From: Simplicispira sedimenti
Lineage (GTDB): Bacteria; Pseudomonadota; Gammaproteobacteria; Burkholderiales; Burkholderiaceae_C
Reading direction: 5' to 3'
NCBI RefSeq assembly: GCF_022760965.1
Contig: NZ_JAKVIJ010000002.1
Location: forward strand, 1 to 64,000
DNA: 64,000 bases
Part shown: positions 9,083 to 18,014 of the stretch, piece after piece
Layout: every line of letters begins with the position of its first letter
How positions within the stretch are numbered: position 1 is the stretch's first letter
The notes under the pieces: model-generated
Told to the model about the DNA's origin: nothing
Seen by the model: only the letters and a program-made list of their open reading frames with translations
Databases searched by the model: none
Position numbers and translations under genes: made by a program

Positions 9083-10012
9083 TTGACCACCACGGCTGCA
9101 CACACCACCGTACTGCTGGACGAAGCGGTCGATGCGCTCCTGGCGGGCGCGGGCGACGCGCCTGCGGGCCAGTGGGTCGATGCCACTTTCGGGCGCGGAG
9201 GGCATTCGCGGCGCATCCTCTCACGGCTCTCGCCCCAGGGGCGTCTGCTGGCCTTCGACAAGGACCCCGAAGCCATCCAAGAAGCAGCGCGCATCCAGGA
9301 TGCGCGTTTTTCCATTCGGCATGAAGGTTTTCGCCATCTGGCCGACCTGCCGGTCGGCAGCGCCGCTGGCGTGCTGATGGACCTCGGCGTGAGTTCGCCC
9401 CAGATCGATACCCCCGAACGGGGTTTCAGTTTCCGTTTCGATGGCCCGCTGGACATGCGCATGGACACCACGCGCGGACAAAGCGTGGCCGAGTGGCTGG
9501 CCAGTGCCGAAGTAGGGCAGATTGCGGAGGTGATACGTGAATACGGTGAAGAACGGTTTGCTGGCCCCATTGCAAAGGCGATTGTTGCTCGGCGGCAGGA
9601 ACGGGGTCCTGTTGCATCCACCGCAGAACTGGCCGACCTCGTGGCTGGCGCGGTCAAAACCCGCGAGCCGGGCCAGAACCCTGCAACGCGCACATTTCAA
9701 GCTCTTCGGATTTTCATCAACGCCGAGCTTGAAGAGCTGCAACAGGCGCTAGAGGCCAGCCTGTCGGTGCTGCGGCCTGGCGGGCGGCTGGTCGTCATCA
9801 GCTTCCACTCGCTGGAGGACCGCATCGTCAAGCAGTTCATCGCGCAGCACTCCAAGGAGGTGTACGACCGCCGTGCCCCCTTTGCCGCGCCGCAACCCAT
9901 GCGGCTCAAGGCGCTGGCGCGCATCAAGCCCGGTGCCGCCGAGGTGGCGGCCAACCCACGCGCGCGCAGCGCCGTGATGCGCGTGGCCGAGCGTACCGAG
10001 GTGCCGGCATGA
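9083..10012 (+). CDS. rsmH: 16S rRNA m4C1402 methyltransferase RsmH
   Basis: RsmH methylates N4 of C1402 in 16S rRNA using SAM. It has the SAM-binding DATFGRGGHS (about 33-42), DLGVSSPQID (about 101-110) and the C-terminal ISFHSLEDRIVK motif. The likely start is TTG 9083, seven bases after the mraZ stop with a TGAGG ribosome-binding site, giving 309 residues as usual for the family. Upstream in-frame codons lie inside mraZ and are not expected to be used. Confidence 0.93.
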   Translation: MTTTAAHTTVLLDEAVDALLAGAGDAPAGQWVDATFGRGGHSRRILSRLSPQGRLLAFDKDPEAIQEAARIQDARFSIRHEGFRHLADLPVGSAAGVLMDLGVSSPQIDTPERGFSFRFDGPLDMRMDTTRGQSVAEWLASAEVGQIAEVIREYGEERFAGPIAKAIVARRQERGPVASTAELADLVAGAVKTREPGQNPATRTFQALRIFINAELEELQQALEASLSVLRPGGRLVVISFHSLEDRIVKQFIAQHSKEVYDRRAPFAAPQPMRLKALARIKPGAAEVAANPRARSAVMRVAERTEVPA

Positions 10013-10305
10013 CGCGCCTGAACATCGCACTGCTGCTTGCGGTGATTGCCAGTGCGCTGTACCTGGTGCACACGCAGTACGCATCGCGCCAGCTTTATAC
10101 CGAGCTGGACCGCGCCAACGCCGAGGCGCGGCGCCTGGAAACCGAGCAGCAGCGTCTGCAGGTGGAAAAGCGCGCCCAGGCCACGCCGCTGCGGGTGGAG
10201 CAGCTTGCGCGTGCGCGCCTGCAGATGCGCACGGCCACGCCGGCCATCACGCAGTACGTGGTGAATCCCCTGCCCACACCGGCCGCATCCGAGGTGCAGC
10301 GATGA
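10009..10305 (+). CDS. ftsL: cell division protein FtsL
   Basis: FtsL is a bitopic divisome protein that, with FtsB and FtsQ, relays activation to FtsWI. The 98-residue product has a short cytoplasmic start, a transmembrane segment at about 4-21 and a leucine-zipper-like coiled coil (about 28-65). It overlaps the rsmH stop by ATGA and the ftsI start by ATGA, so translation is coupled on both sides. Recognition rests on position, size and topology, as sequence conservation in the family is low. Confidence 0.9.
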   Translation: MTRLNIALLLAVIASALYLVHTQYASRQLYTELDRANAEARRLETEQQRLQVEKRAQATPLRVEQLARARLQMRTATPAITQYVVNPLPTPAASEVQR

Positions 10306-12047
10306 GCCGCAGTGTGTTGTACGCCACCAGCCCGCTGCTGGCCAGCAAGACGCCGGTCTGGCGCAGCAAGTTCATCGTGGGCATGATCGCCCTGGGCTTT
10401 GTGGGCCTGGGCCTGCGCGCGGCCTACGTGCAGGTGGTGGGCAACGAATTCTTCCAGCGCCAGGGCGAGGTGCGCTTTGCGCGGACGCTGGAGCTGCCCG
10501 CCAACCGGGGGCGCATCCTGGATCGCAATGGTCTCATCCTGGCCTCCAGCGTGCCTGCGGCCAGCATTTGGGCCATTCCCGAGGACGTTGCGCACGACGA
10601 TCCCCAGGTGCGCGCCAAGCTCAAGGAACTCGCCCGGCTCATGGGCATGCCGCTCAAGGACCTGATGGGCAAGCTGGCCGACGAGGACAAGACCTTCGTC
10701 TGGATCAAGCGCCAGCTCGACTGGGACCTGGGCCAGCAGATCGTGGCCCTGGGCATCAAGGGCATCTACCTGCGCAAGGAATACAAGCGCGAGTACCCCG
10801 AGGGCGAGGCCGCAGCCCATGTGGTGGGCTTCACCAACGTCGAGGACAAGGGCCAGGAGGGCATGGAGCTGGCCTTCAATGACCTGCTGGCCGGCAAGCC
10901 GGGCTCACGCCGCGTGATCAAGGACCGCCTGGGCCGCGTGGTCGATGGCGTGGGAGAGATCAGCCCGCCGGTCGATGGGCGCGACATGCAGTTGTCCATC
11001 GACAGCAAAGTTCAATTCTTTGCTTACCAGAAGCTGCGCGACCAGGTGCAGGCGCACAAGGCCAAGGGGGGCAGCGTGGTGGTGCTCGATGCCGTGACGG
11101 GCGAGGTGCTGGCCCTGGCCAACTACCCCAGCTACGCTCCCGACAAGCGCCAGAACCTCTCGGGCGAGCAGCTGCGCAACCGCGCGCTGACCGACACCTT
11201 CGAGCCCGGCTCGACCATGAAGCCCTTCACCATTGCGCTGGCACTGGAGACCGGGCGCGTGCGGCCCCAGACGGTCATCGATACCTCGCCAGGGCGTCTG
11301 ACCATCACCGGATCGACCATTTCGGACACGCACAACTACGGCGCACTCACCGTGGAGGGTGTGATCCAGAAGTCCAGCAACGTGGGCACCACCAAGATCG
11401 CCATGCAGATGCCCGCGCGCGAGATGTGGGAAACCTTCTCGGCCGCCGGTTTCGGGCAAAAACCCCAGCTCGGGTTCCCCGGCGTGGTGAGCGGTCGCCT
11501 GCGCCCGTACAAGACCTGGCGCCCCATCGAGCAGGCCACCATGTCCTATGGCTATGGTCTCTCGGCCAGCCTGTTCCAGATGGCGCGTTCCTACACCGTG
11601 TTTGCGCACCAGGGGCAGATCATCCCGGCCACCATGCTCAAGAGCAGCGAACCGGTCGTGGGCGTGCCCGTGTTCTCGCCCAAGACGGCCGACGCCGTGC
11701 GCAAGATGCTGCAGATGGCCGCGGGCCCAGGTGGCACGGGCCAGAAGGCGCAGACCCTGGGCTACTCCGTGGGCGGCAAGTCGGGTACCGCGCGCAAGCA
11801 GGTGGGCAAGAGCTACGCCACCAACAAGTACCGTGCCTGGTTCACCGGCATGGCGCCCATCGACCGGCCACGCATCATCGTCGCGGTGATGATCGATGAG
11901 CCCAGCAACGGCGTGTACTACGGCGGTGCGGTGGCAGCACCCGTGTTCAGCGAAGTGGTGCAGCAGACGCTGCGCATGATGGGCGTGCAGCCCGACATGG
12001 ACGTCAAGCCGCAGATCGTGGCCGAGGTGGTGGAGGAGCCGCTGTGA
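10302..12047 (+). CDS. ftsI: peptidoglycan D,D-transpeptidase FtsI (PBP3)
   Basis: FtsI cross-links septal peptidoglycan. The 581-residue product has an N-terminal transmembrane anchor (about 23-43), a PBP dimerisation domain with RGRILDRNG (about 67-75), and the transpeptidase domain with catalytic STMK (Ser about 304), SSN (about 358) and KSGT (about 492). It is coupled to ftsL and murE by ATGA overlaps. Confidence 0.96.
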   Translation: MSRSVLYATSPLLASKTPVWRSKFIVGMIALGFVGLGLRAAYVQVVGNEFFQRQGEVRFARTLELPANRGRILDRNGLILASSVPAASIWAIPEDVAHDDPQVRAKLKELARLMGMPLKDLMGKLADEDKTFVWIKRQLDWDLGQQIVALGIKGIYLRKEYKREYPEGEAAAHVVGFTNVEDKGQEGMELAFNDLLAGKPGSRRVIKDRLGRVVDGVGEISPPVDGRDMQLSIDSKVQFFAYQKLRDQVQAHKAKGGSVVVLDAVTGEVLALANYPSYAPDKRQNLSGEQLRNRALTDTFEPGSTMKPFTIALALETGRVRPQTVIDTSPGRLTITGSTISDTHNYGALTVEGVIQKSSNVGTTKIAMQMPAREMWETFSAAGFGQKPQLGFPGVVSGRLRPYKTWRPIEQATMSYGYGLSASLFQMARSYTVFAHQGQIIPATMLKSSEPVVGVPVFSPKTADAVRKMLQMAAGPGGTGQKAQTLGYSVGGKSGTARKQVGKSYATNKYRAWFTGMAPIDRPRIIVAVMIDEPSNGVYYGGAVAAPVFSEVVQQTLRMMGVQPDMDVKPQIVAEVVEEPL

Positions 12048-13534
12048 TCCGCACCCTGACCGATTTCCACGAGGCCGTGCAGTGGCTGCGCGCGCGCGTC
12101 ACCGGCACGCTGCACACCGACAGCCGCCGCATCGCGCCGGGGGATGGCTTCATCGCCTGGCCCGGCGCTGCCACCGACGGCCGTGCCCATGTGCGCGACG
12201 CCCTGGTGCGCGGCGCCACGGCCTGCCTGGTCGAGCATGAGGGCGTGCTGCCCTACGCCTTTGCGGGCGACGACATCGCCGCGCTGCCCCGCCTCAAGCA
12301 GGCCACCGGCGACATCGCTGCCGCCTGGTTCGGCCAGCCCAGCCAGGCGCTGAAGGTGGTGGCCGTCACGGGCACCAACGGCAAGACCAGCACCACCTGG
12401 TGGTTGGCGCAGGCACTATCGAATCAGGAGCATTCAGCGCTTGGCCCATGTGCCCTGGTGGGTACTTTGGGTGTGGGGCTTGCCGGGCGCCTGGAGTCCA
12501 CGGGCATGACCACGCCAGACCCTGTGCTGCTGCAGCGCGCCTTCCGGCAGTTTGCCGATGCCGGTGCGCGCTCGTGCGCCATCGAGGCCTCCTCCATCGG
12601 CCTGGCCGAGCACCGGCTGGTGGGCACGCGCATTCCCGTGGCGGTGTTCACCAACTTCACGCAAGACCACCTGGACTATCACGCCAGCATGGAGGCCTAC
12701 TGGCAGGCCAAGGCCGCGCTGTTCGACTGGCCTGGCCTGCGTGCCGCTGCCATCAACATCGACGACCCCCAGGGTGCCGCCCTGCATGCAGCCTTGCAGG
12801 GGCGTGGCATCGACCTGTGGAGCCTCTCGCAGCACACGGCCGCCCGCCTGAGCGCCACCGAGGTCACGCTGGGTGAGGGCGGCCTGCGTTTTTGTGTGTG
12901 CGAAGGGGAACGCAGCCTGATGCTGCAAACGCAGGTGATCGGCAGCTACAACGTCTCCAACCTGCTGGGCGTGATTGCCGCGCAGCGCGCCCTGGGCGTG
13001 CCCTTGGAGCAGGCCGTGCGTGCCTGCGAACAGTTGCAGCCCGTGCCGGGCCGCATGGAGCGCATCGTGCATCCCGGCCAACCGCTGGTGGCCGTGGACT
13101 ACGCCCACACCCCCGACGCCCTGCAGCAGGCCCTGCAAGCCCTGCGACCGTTGGCGCAAGAGCGTGGCGGCCAGCTCTGGTGCGTGTTTGGCTGCGGTGG
13201 CGACCGCGACGCGGGCAAGCGCCCGCTGATGGGCGGCATTGCGCAGCGTCACGCCGACTGGGTCGTGGTGACCAGCGACAACCCGCGCAGCGAGCGGCCT
13301 GCCGACATCCTGCACCAGATCCTGCTGGGCACCATTGCCGGGGAAACCGTGCGCGCCGAACCGGACCGCGCTGCCGCCATTGGTTTGGCCCTGCAAGAGG
13401 CCGATGCGCGCGATGTGGTGCTCATCGCAGGCAAGGGCCACGAGGACTATCAAGAAACGGCGGGCGTGCGACAGCCATTCTCGGACATGGCACAAGCCAT
13501 CACAGCACTCCAGCGCCGAGGAGGCACCCCATGA
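12044..13534 (+). CDS. murE: UDP-MurNAc-L-Ala-D-Glu:meso-diaminopimelate ligase MurE
   Basis: MurE adds the third residue of the stem peptide. The 496-residue product has the Mur ligase P-loop GTNGKTST (about 109-116) and the DNPR motif (about 412-415), which marks meso-diaminopimelate specificity. It overlaps ftsI and murF by four bases. Just after the P-loop the codons CTA TCG AAT CAG GAG CAT TCA are atypically AT-rich and look like a degenerate copy of repeat A (12415-12468). Confidence 0.95.
   Translation: MIRTLTDFHEAVQWLRARVTGTLHTDSRRIAPGDGFIAWPGAATDGRAHVRDALVRGATACLVEHEGVLPYAFAGDDIAALPRLKQATGDIAAAWFGQPSQALKVVAVTGTNGKTSTTWWLAQALSNQEHSALGPCALVGTLGVGLAGRLESTGMTTPDPVLLQRAFRQFADAGARSCAIEASSIGLAEHRLVGTRIPVAVFTNFTQDHLDYHASMEAYWQAKAALFDWPGLRAAAINIDDPQGAALHAALQGRGIDLWSLSQHTAARLSATEVTLGEGGLRFCVCEGERSLMLQTQVIGSYNVSNLLGVIAAQRALGVPLEQAVRACEQLQPVPGRMERIVHPGQPLVAVDYAHTPDALQQALQALRPLAQERGGQLWCVFGCGGDRDAGKRPLMGGIAQRHADWVVVTSDNPRSERPADILHQILLGTIAGETVRAEPDRAAAIGLALQEADARDVVLIAGKGHEDYQETAGVRQPFSDMAQAITALQRRGGTP
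12415..12468 (+). repeat. probable degenerate repeat A copy inside murE
   Basis: The segment contains ACTATCGAATCAGGAGC, then ATTCAGCGCTTGG and GCCCTGG. It resembles the GCTAT..ATAGC and CAGCGCTT parts of the family and has rare codons (CTA, TCA, CTT), but the similarity is partial. Confidence 0.4.
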
Positions 13535-14952
13535 CGGGCATGACCTTGCAGCAGGTTTTCGCCTGGATCCAGTCACGCGAGCCGCGTGCACGCCTGGTGG
13601 GCGATGGCGCCACGCCCCTGGACCGCGTGCACACGGACACGCGCACCCTGCAGCCGGGCGATCTGTTCGTGGCCCTGCGCGGTGAGCGATTTGACGCCCA
13701 CGACTTTCTGGCCCAGGCCCGCGCCAGCGGCGCCGTGGCCGCCCTTGCCGAGCGCGGCCTGCAGGCCGCCGGGCTGCCGGGCATCGAAGTGCCCGACAGC
13801 CTGCAGGCCCTGGGCCACCTGGCTGCTGCGTGGCGTGCGCAGTTCAACCTGCCCCTGATCGCGGTCACCGGCAGCAATGGCAAGACCACGGTCACACAGA
13901 TGATTGCCGCCATCCTGCAGGCGCACGCGCAGGATGCCGCGTTTGCCACGCGCGGCAACCTCAACAACGCCATCGGCGTACCGCAAACCCTGCTGCGCCT
14001 GAACGCCTCGCACCGCGTGGGCGTGGTCGAGCTGGGCATGAACCACCCCGGCGAGATCGCCCTGCTGGCACGCATTGCCCAGCCCACCGTGGCCCTGGTG
14101 AACAACGCGCAGCGCGAGCACCTGGAATTCATGCACACCGTGCAGGCCGTGGCCGAAGAAAACGGCTCGGTGCTGGCCGCGCTGCCCGAAGACGGCGTGG
14201 CCGTGTTTCCGGCGGGCGATGCCTACACCGCGCTGTGGCAGCACCTGGCGGCGGGGCGGCGTTGCATCACCTTTGGTGGTGCGCAGGCCGATGTGCGCTG
14301 CACACAGGCCCAGTGGCAGGGCGGCGCCTGGCAGGTCATCCTGGCCACGCCGCAAGGGCCGCTGGAATGTGCGCTGCACATTGCGGGCCGCCACAACGTG
14401 ACCAACGCCCAGGCCGCCGCAGCCTGCGCATTGGCGGCGGGCGTGCCATTGGACGCCATTGCGCGCGGCCTGAGCGCGTTCGCGCCGGTCAAGGGCCGTT
14501 CGCGTGCGCTGGGTGTGCGCTGCGGCGAGCGCACCGTCACCGTGGTGGACGACAGCTACAACGCCAACCCGGACTCCATGCACGCCGCCATCGAGGTGCT
14601 GGCCGAACTGCCCGCGCCGCGCCTGCTGGTGCTGGGCGATATGGGCGAGGTGGGCGACCAGGGGCCGCAGTTCCACGCCGAGGCCGGGGGCCATGCGCGT
14701 GCACGCGGCATCGAGCGGCTGTACGCGCTGGGCACGCTGTCGCGGCACACCGCGCAGGCCTTTGGCACGGCCACGCATTTTGACGACATGGCATCGCTGT
14801 TGGCAGCGGTGCGGCAGGCGCTGCCCGAGGTGGGCAGCGTGCTGGTGAAGGGATCGCGATTCATGAAGATGGAACAGGTGGTGGAGGCATTGACCTCCAC
14901 CGCGCAAGCCGCCGCTGCGGCGCAGGAGGCCGACCATGGCACGACGCATTGA
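13531..14952 (+). CDS. murF: UDP-MurNAc-tripeptide:D-Ala-D-Ala ligase MurF
   Basis: MurF completes the pentapeptide by adding D-Ala-D-Ala. The 473-residue product starts at ATG 13531 (ATGA overlap with murE) and has the P-loop GSNGKTT (about 113-119), the NLNNAIGVP motif and the DDSYNANPDSM motif typical of MurF. The open frame continues upstream through murE but that part is a shadow. mraY follows after 18 bases. Confidence 0.95.
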   Translation: MTGMTLQQVFAWIQSREPRARLVGDGATPLDRVHTDTRTLQPGDLFVALRGERFDAHDFLAQARASGAVAALAERGLQAAGLPGIEVPDSLQALGHLAAAWRAQFNLPLIAVTGSNGKTTVTQMIAAILQAHAQDAAFATRGNLNNAIGVPQTLLRLNASHRVGVVELGMNHPGEIALLARIAQPTVALVNNAQREHLEFMHTVQAVAEENGSVLAALPEDGVAVFPAGDAYTALWQHLAAGRRCITFGGAQADVRCTQAQWQGGAWQVILATPQGPLECALHIAGRHNVTNAQAAAACALAAGVPLDAIARGLSAFAPVKGRSRALGVRCGERTVTVVDDSYNANPDSMHAAIEVLAELPAPRLLVLGDMGEVGDQGPQFHAEAGGHARARGIERLYALGTLSRHTAQAFGTATHFDDMASLLAAVRQALPEVGSVLVKGSRFMKMEQVVEALTSTAQAAAAAQEADHGTTH

Positions 14953-14970
14953 AACCGGTCGAGGTGCACC

Positions 14971-16149
14971 ATGCTGATGTGGCTGGCCCAATGGCTGCAA
15001 GGCCTGTCGCCCGAGCTGGGCTTTTTGCGCGTGTTCCAGTACCTCACGCTGCGTGCCGTGCTGGGTGCGATGACGGCGCTGCTCATCGGCCTGCTCGCAG
15101 GGCCTGCGGTGATCCGGCGCCTGACGGCACTGAAGATCGGCCAGCCCATCCGCACCAACGGCATGGAAACGCACCATGTCAAAAGTGGCACGCCCACCAT
15201 GGGCGGAGTGCTGATCCTGCTGGCCATTGCCATTGCCACCCTGCTGTGGGCCGATCTGTCCAACCGCTTTGTGTGGATCGTGCTCATCGTCACGCTGGGT
15301 TTTGGTGCCATCGGCTGGGCCGACGACTGGCGCAAGGTGGTCTACAAAGACCCCAACGGCATGCCTTCGCGCGAGAAGTACCTGTGGCAGTCGCTCATCG
15401 GGCTGGCGGCGGCGCTGTACCTGGTGTTCAGCATTTCCGAAAGCTCCAACCTCAAGGTGCTGGAGCTGTTCTTCACGTGGGTCAGTTCGGGTTTTGATGT
15501 CAGCTTGCCGCCCAAGGCGGGCCTGCTGGTGCCGTTCTTCAAGGAAGTGAGCTACCCGCTGGGCGTGCTGGGCTTCGTCATCCTTACCTACCTGGTGATC
15601 GTGGGTTCCAGCAACGCGGTCAACCTGACGGACGGCCTGGACGGCCTGGCCATCATGCCGGTGGTCATGGTGGGCTCGGCGCTGGGCGTTTTTGCCTACG
15701 TGGCAGGTAGCTCGGTGTATTCCAAGTACCTGTTCTTCCCGCACATTCCGGGCGCGGGTGAGCTGCTCATCTTCTGTGCCGCCATGGCGGGTGCGGGCCT
15801 GGCCTTCCTGTGGTTCAACACCCACCCGGCCCAGGTGTTCATGGGCGATGTGGGCGCGCTGGCGCTGGGCGGTGCCCTGGGCACCATTGCCGTCATCGTG
15901 CGCCAGGAAATCGTGCTGGCCATCATGGGCGGCATCTTTGTGGTCGAGGCGCTGTCGGTCATGCTGCAGGTGAGCTGGTTCAAGTACACCAAGCGCAAGT
16001 ACGGCGAAGGCCGGCGTCTGCTCAAGATGGCGCCGCTGCACCACCATTTCGAGAAGAGCGGCTGGAAGGAGACGCAGGTGGTCGTGCGTTTCTGGATCAT
16101 CACCATGCTGCTGTGCCTCATCGGCCTGTCCACCCTGAAGCTGCGATGA
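14971..16149 (+). CDS. mraY: phospho-N-acetylmuramoyl-pentapeptide transferase MraY
   Basis: MraY transfers phospho-MurNAc-pentapeptide to undecaprenyl phosphate, forming lipid I. The 392-residue polytopic protein has about ten membrane segments. It has TPTMGGVLIL (about 72-81), the active-site loop NLTDGLDGLA (about 218-227) and HHHFEKSGW near the C-terminus. The stop overlaps the next start (ATGA). Confidence 0.96.
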   Translation: MLMWLAQWLQGLSPELGFLRVFQYLTLRAVLGAMTALLIGLLAGPAVIRRLTALKIGQPIRTNGMETHHVKSGTPTMGGVLILLAIAIATLLWADLSNRFVWIVLIVTLGFGAIGWADDWRKVVYKDPNGMPSREKYLWQSLIGLAAALYLVFSISESSNLKVLELFFTWVSSGFDVSLPPKAGLLVPFFKEVSYPLGVLGFVILTYLVIVGSSNAVNLTDGLDGLAIMPVVMVGSALGVFAYVAGSSVYSKYLFFPHIPGAGELLIFCAAMAGAGLAFLWFNTHPAQVFMGDVGALALGGALGTIAVIVRQEIVLAIMGGIFVVEALSVMLQVSWFKYTKRKYGEGRRLLKMAPLHHHFEKSGWKETQVVVRFWIITMLLCLIGLSTLKLR

Positions 16150-18014
16150 ACCCGCTGGACGAGCACCTCCCCCCCACCGCCGAAGGCACGCCCTTGGCGC
16201 TGCCCCAGCCTGCGGAAGATGAGGCTGGCGCACCGGCCATGCCTGCTGAGTCCGCTGCAGCGGATCAGGGGAGCAGTGGCGCTGCGCCCGCGGTGGTGGC
16301 CCCGGCGCCCCAGCACGAGCTGCCCCAAACCCTGGACGCCGCGCGCGAGGCCGCAGCTTTTGTGGCGCGCATCTTTGCCGAGACCCCGGTGTCCGACCCG
16401 GGCGCCGAGGCCGTCGAACCCGCGGCACCCGAACCCACCGCCGAGGAGCCGCCCGCCGCACCCGACCCCGTACCGGCAAGCTGGCCCCTGGAGGGCAGCA
16501 AGCCCTTGCAGGACCAGGAGGTGCTGGTGCTGGGCTTGGGCGCATCGGGCCTGGCCATGGCGCGCTGGTGTGCGCGCTGCGGTGCCCAGGTGACGGTGGC
16601 CGACACGCGCGAGGCACCGCCGCAGCTGGCGCAATTGCGCGCCGAGCTGCCCCAGGTGCGTTTTGTGGCTGGAGCCTTTGATGCGAGCTTGCTCGACGGT
16701 GCAAACTTCAGCGCGGTGTATCGCTCGCCCGGCCTGGCTCCGCAAGTGATTGCTCCTGTTTTTATAGCTGCTGGCGCCCGTGGAATAAGCGTTGGAAGCG
16801 AAATTGACCTGTATTCTGCGGCCTTGCTCGCGCTGCGTGCGGCCCATGGCTACGCGCCTGCCGTGCTGGCCATCACCGGCACCAACGGCAAGACCACGGT
16901 GACCTCGCTCACCGGCAAGCTGGTGGCGCACGCGGGCAAGTCGGTGGCGGTGGCAGGCAACATCGGCCCCACGCTGCTGGATACCTTGGCCGAGCGCATC
17001 GACGCCGGCCAGTTGCCTGAGGCCTGGGTGCTGGAGCTGTCGAGCTTTCAGCTGGACGGCGTGCGCGGCTTCGAGCCCACGGCCGCAGCCGTGCTCAACG
17101 TCACGCAGGACCACCTGGACTGGCACGGCGACATGGCCGCCTACGCCGCGGCCAAGGCACGCATCTTTGGCGAGCAGGCGCTGATGGTGCTCAACCGCGA
17201 CGATGCGCTGGTGATGCAGATGCTGCCGCCGCCAGTGAAGCAGAGGCTGCAAAAGCCGCAGCACCGCGCCCATGTGACCTTTGGCGCAGACATGCCGCAG
17301 CGTCCGGGCGATTTCGGTATCGAGGTCGTCAACGGCATGGCCTGGCTGGTGCGCGCGCAAGAGGCCGACGAAACCCTGCGCCGCAGCAAGAACGCCGAGG
17401 AGGAGCTGCACATCCAGCGCCTGATGCCCGCCGACGCCTTGCGCATCCGCGGGCGCCACAACGCCACCAATGCCCTGGCGGCACTGGCGCTGGCGCAGGC
17501 AGCGGGTTGCCCGCTCTCGGCCATGCTGTATGGCCTGCGCGAATACCGGGGCGAGCCGCACCGGGTCGAGCCGGTGGGCACGGTGAACGAGGTCGAATTC
17601 TTCGACGACAGCAAGGGCACGAATGTGGGTGCCACGGTGGCCGCCCTCAATGGGCTGGGGCCCGAGCGGCGCCTGGTCGTCATTCTGGGTGGCGACGGCA
17701 AAGGCCAGGACTTCAGCCCGCTGGCCGCGCCCATGGCGCGCTACGCCCGCGCGGCAGTGCTGATCGGGCGCGATGCACCGGCCATTCGCACCGCGCTGCA
17801 GGACACGGGCATTGCCTTGCACGACTGCGCCACGCTGCCCGATGCCGTGCACTGGGCCGCACAGCGTGCCCATGCGGGTGATGCGGTGCTGCTTTCGCCC
17901 GCCTGCGCCAGCCTGGACATGTTCCGCGACTATGCGCACCGTGCGCAGGTGTTTGTCGATACCGTGCAGGCTTTGGCGCAGGACGCAGGCCAGGACTTGG
18001 GAGGCGGCGTATGA
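16146..18014 (+). CDS. murD: UDP-MurNAc-L-Ala:D-Glu ligase MurD with N-terminal extension
   Basis: MurD adds D-Glu to UDP-MurNAc-L-Ala. The core begins at about residue 117 with LVLGLGASGLA and has the P-loop GTNGKTT (about 245-251) and a DDSKGTN motif near the C-terminus. With the start at ATG 16146 (ATGA overlap with mraY) the protein is 622 residues, about 110 longer at the N-terminus than typical MurD. The extension is Pro/Ala/Glu-rich and low in complexity. Codons about 202-222 come from repeat A (16749-16810) and read APVFIAAGARGIS, nearly the same peptide as in RlmI. A start inside the extension, such as ATG 16240, cannot be excluded. Confidence 0.93.
   Translation: MNPLDEHLPPTAEGTPLALPQPAEDEAGAPAMPAESAAADQGSSGAAPAVVAPAPQHELPQTLDAAREAAAFVARIFAETPVSDPGAEAVEPAAPEPTAEEPPAAPDPVPASWPLEGSKPLQDQEVLVLGLGASGLAMARWCARCGAQVTVADTREAPPQLAQLRAELPQVRFVAGAFDASLLDGANFSAVYRSPGLAPQVIAPVFIAAGARGISVGSEIDLYSAALLALRAAHGYAPAVLAITGTNGKTTVTSLTGKLVAHAGKSVAVAGNIGPTLLDTLAERIDAGQLPEAWVLELSSFQLDGVRGFEPTAAAVLNVTQDHLDWHGDMAAYAAAKARIFGEQALMVLNRDDALVMQMLPPPVKQRLQKPQHRAHVTFGADMPQRPGDFGIEVVNGMAWLVRAQEADETLRRSKNAEEELHIQRLMPADALRIRGRHNATNALAALALAQAAGCPLSAMLYGLREYRGEPHRVEPVGTVNEVEFFDDSKGTNVGATVAALNGLGPERRLVVILGGDGKGQDFSPLAAPMARYARAAVLIGRDAPAIRTALQDTGIALHDCATLPDAVHWAAQRAHAGDAVLLSPACASLDMFRDYAHRAQVFVDTVQALAQDAGQDLGGGV
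16749..16810 (+). repeat. repeat A copy inside murD
   Basis: TTTTTATAGCTGCTGGCGC followed by GGAATAAGCGTTGGAAGC. It is in the same orientation and reading frame as the rlmI copy and gives APVFIAAGARGIS. No length increase relative to ordinary MurD is evident at this site. Confidence 0.7.

Noticed and set aside
15810..16145. Upstream extension of the murD frame
   Set aside because: It lies inside mraY; the ATGA overlap at 16146 marks the natural start.
13573..16704. 1043-codon open frame on the minus strand
   Set aside because: It lies opposite murF, mraY and murD, all of which have clear motifs. No recognisable domain.
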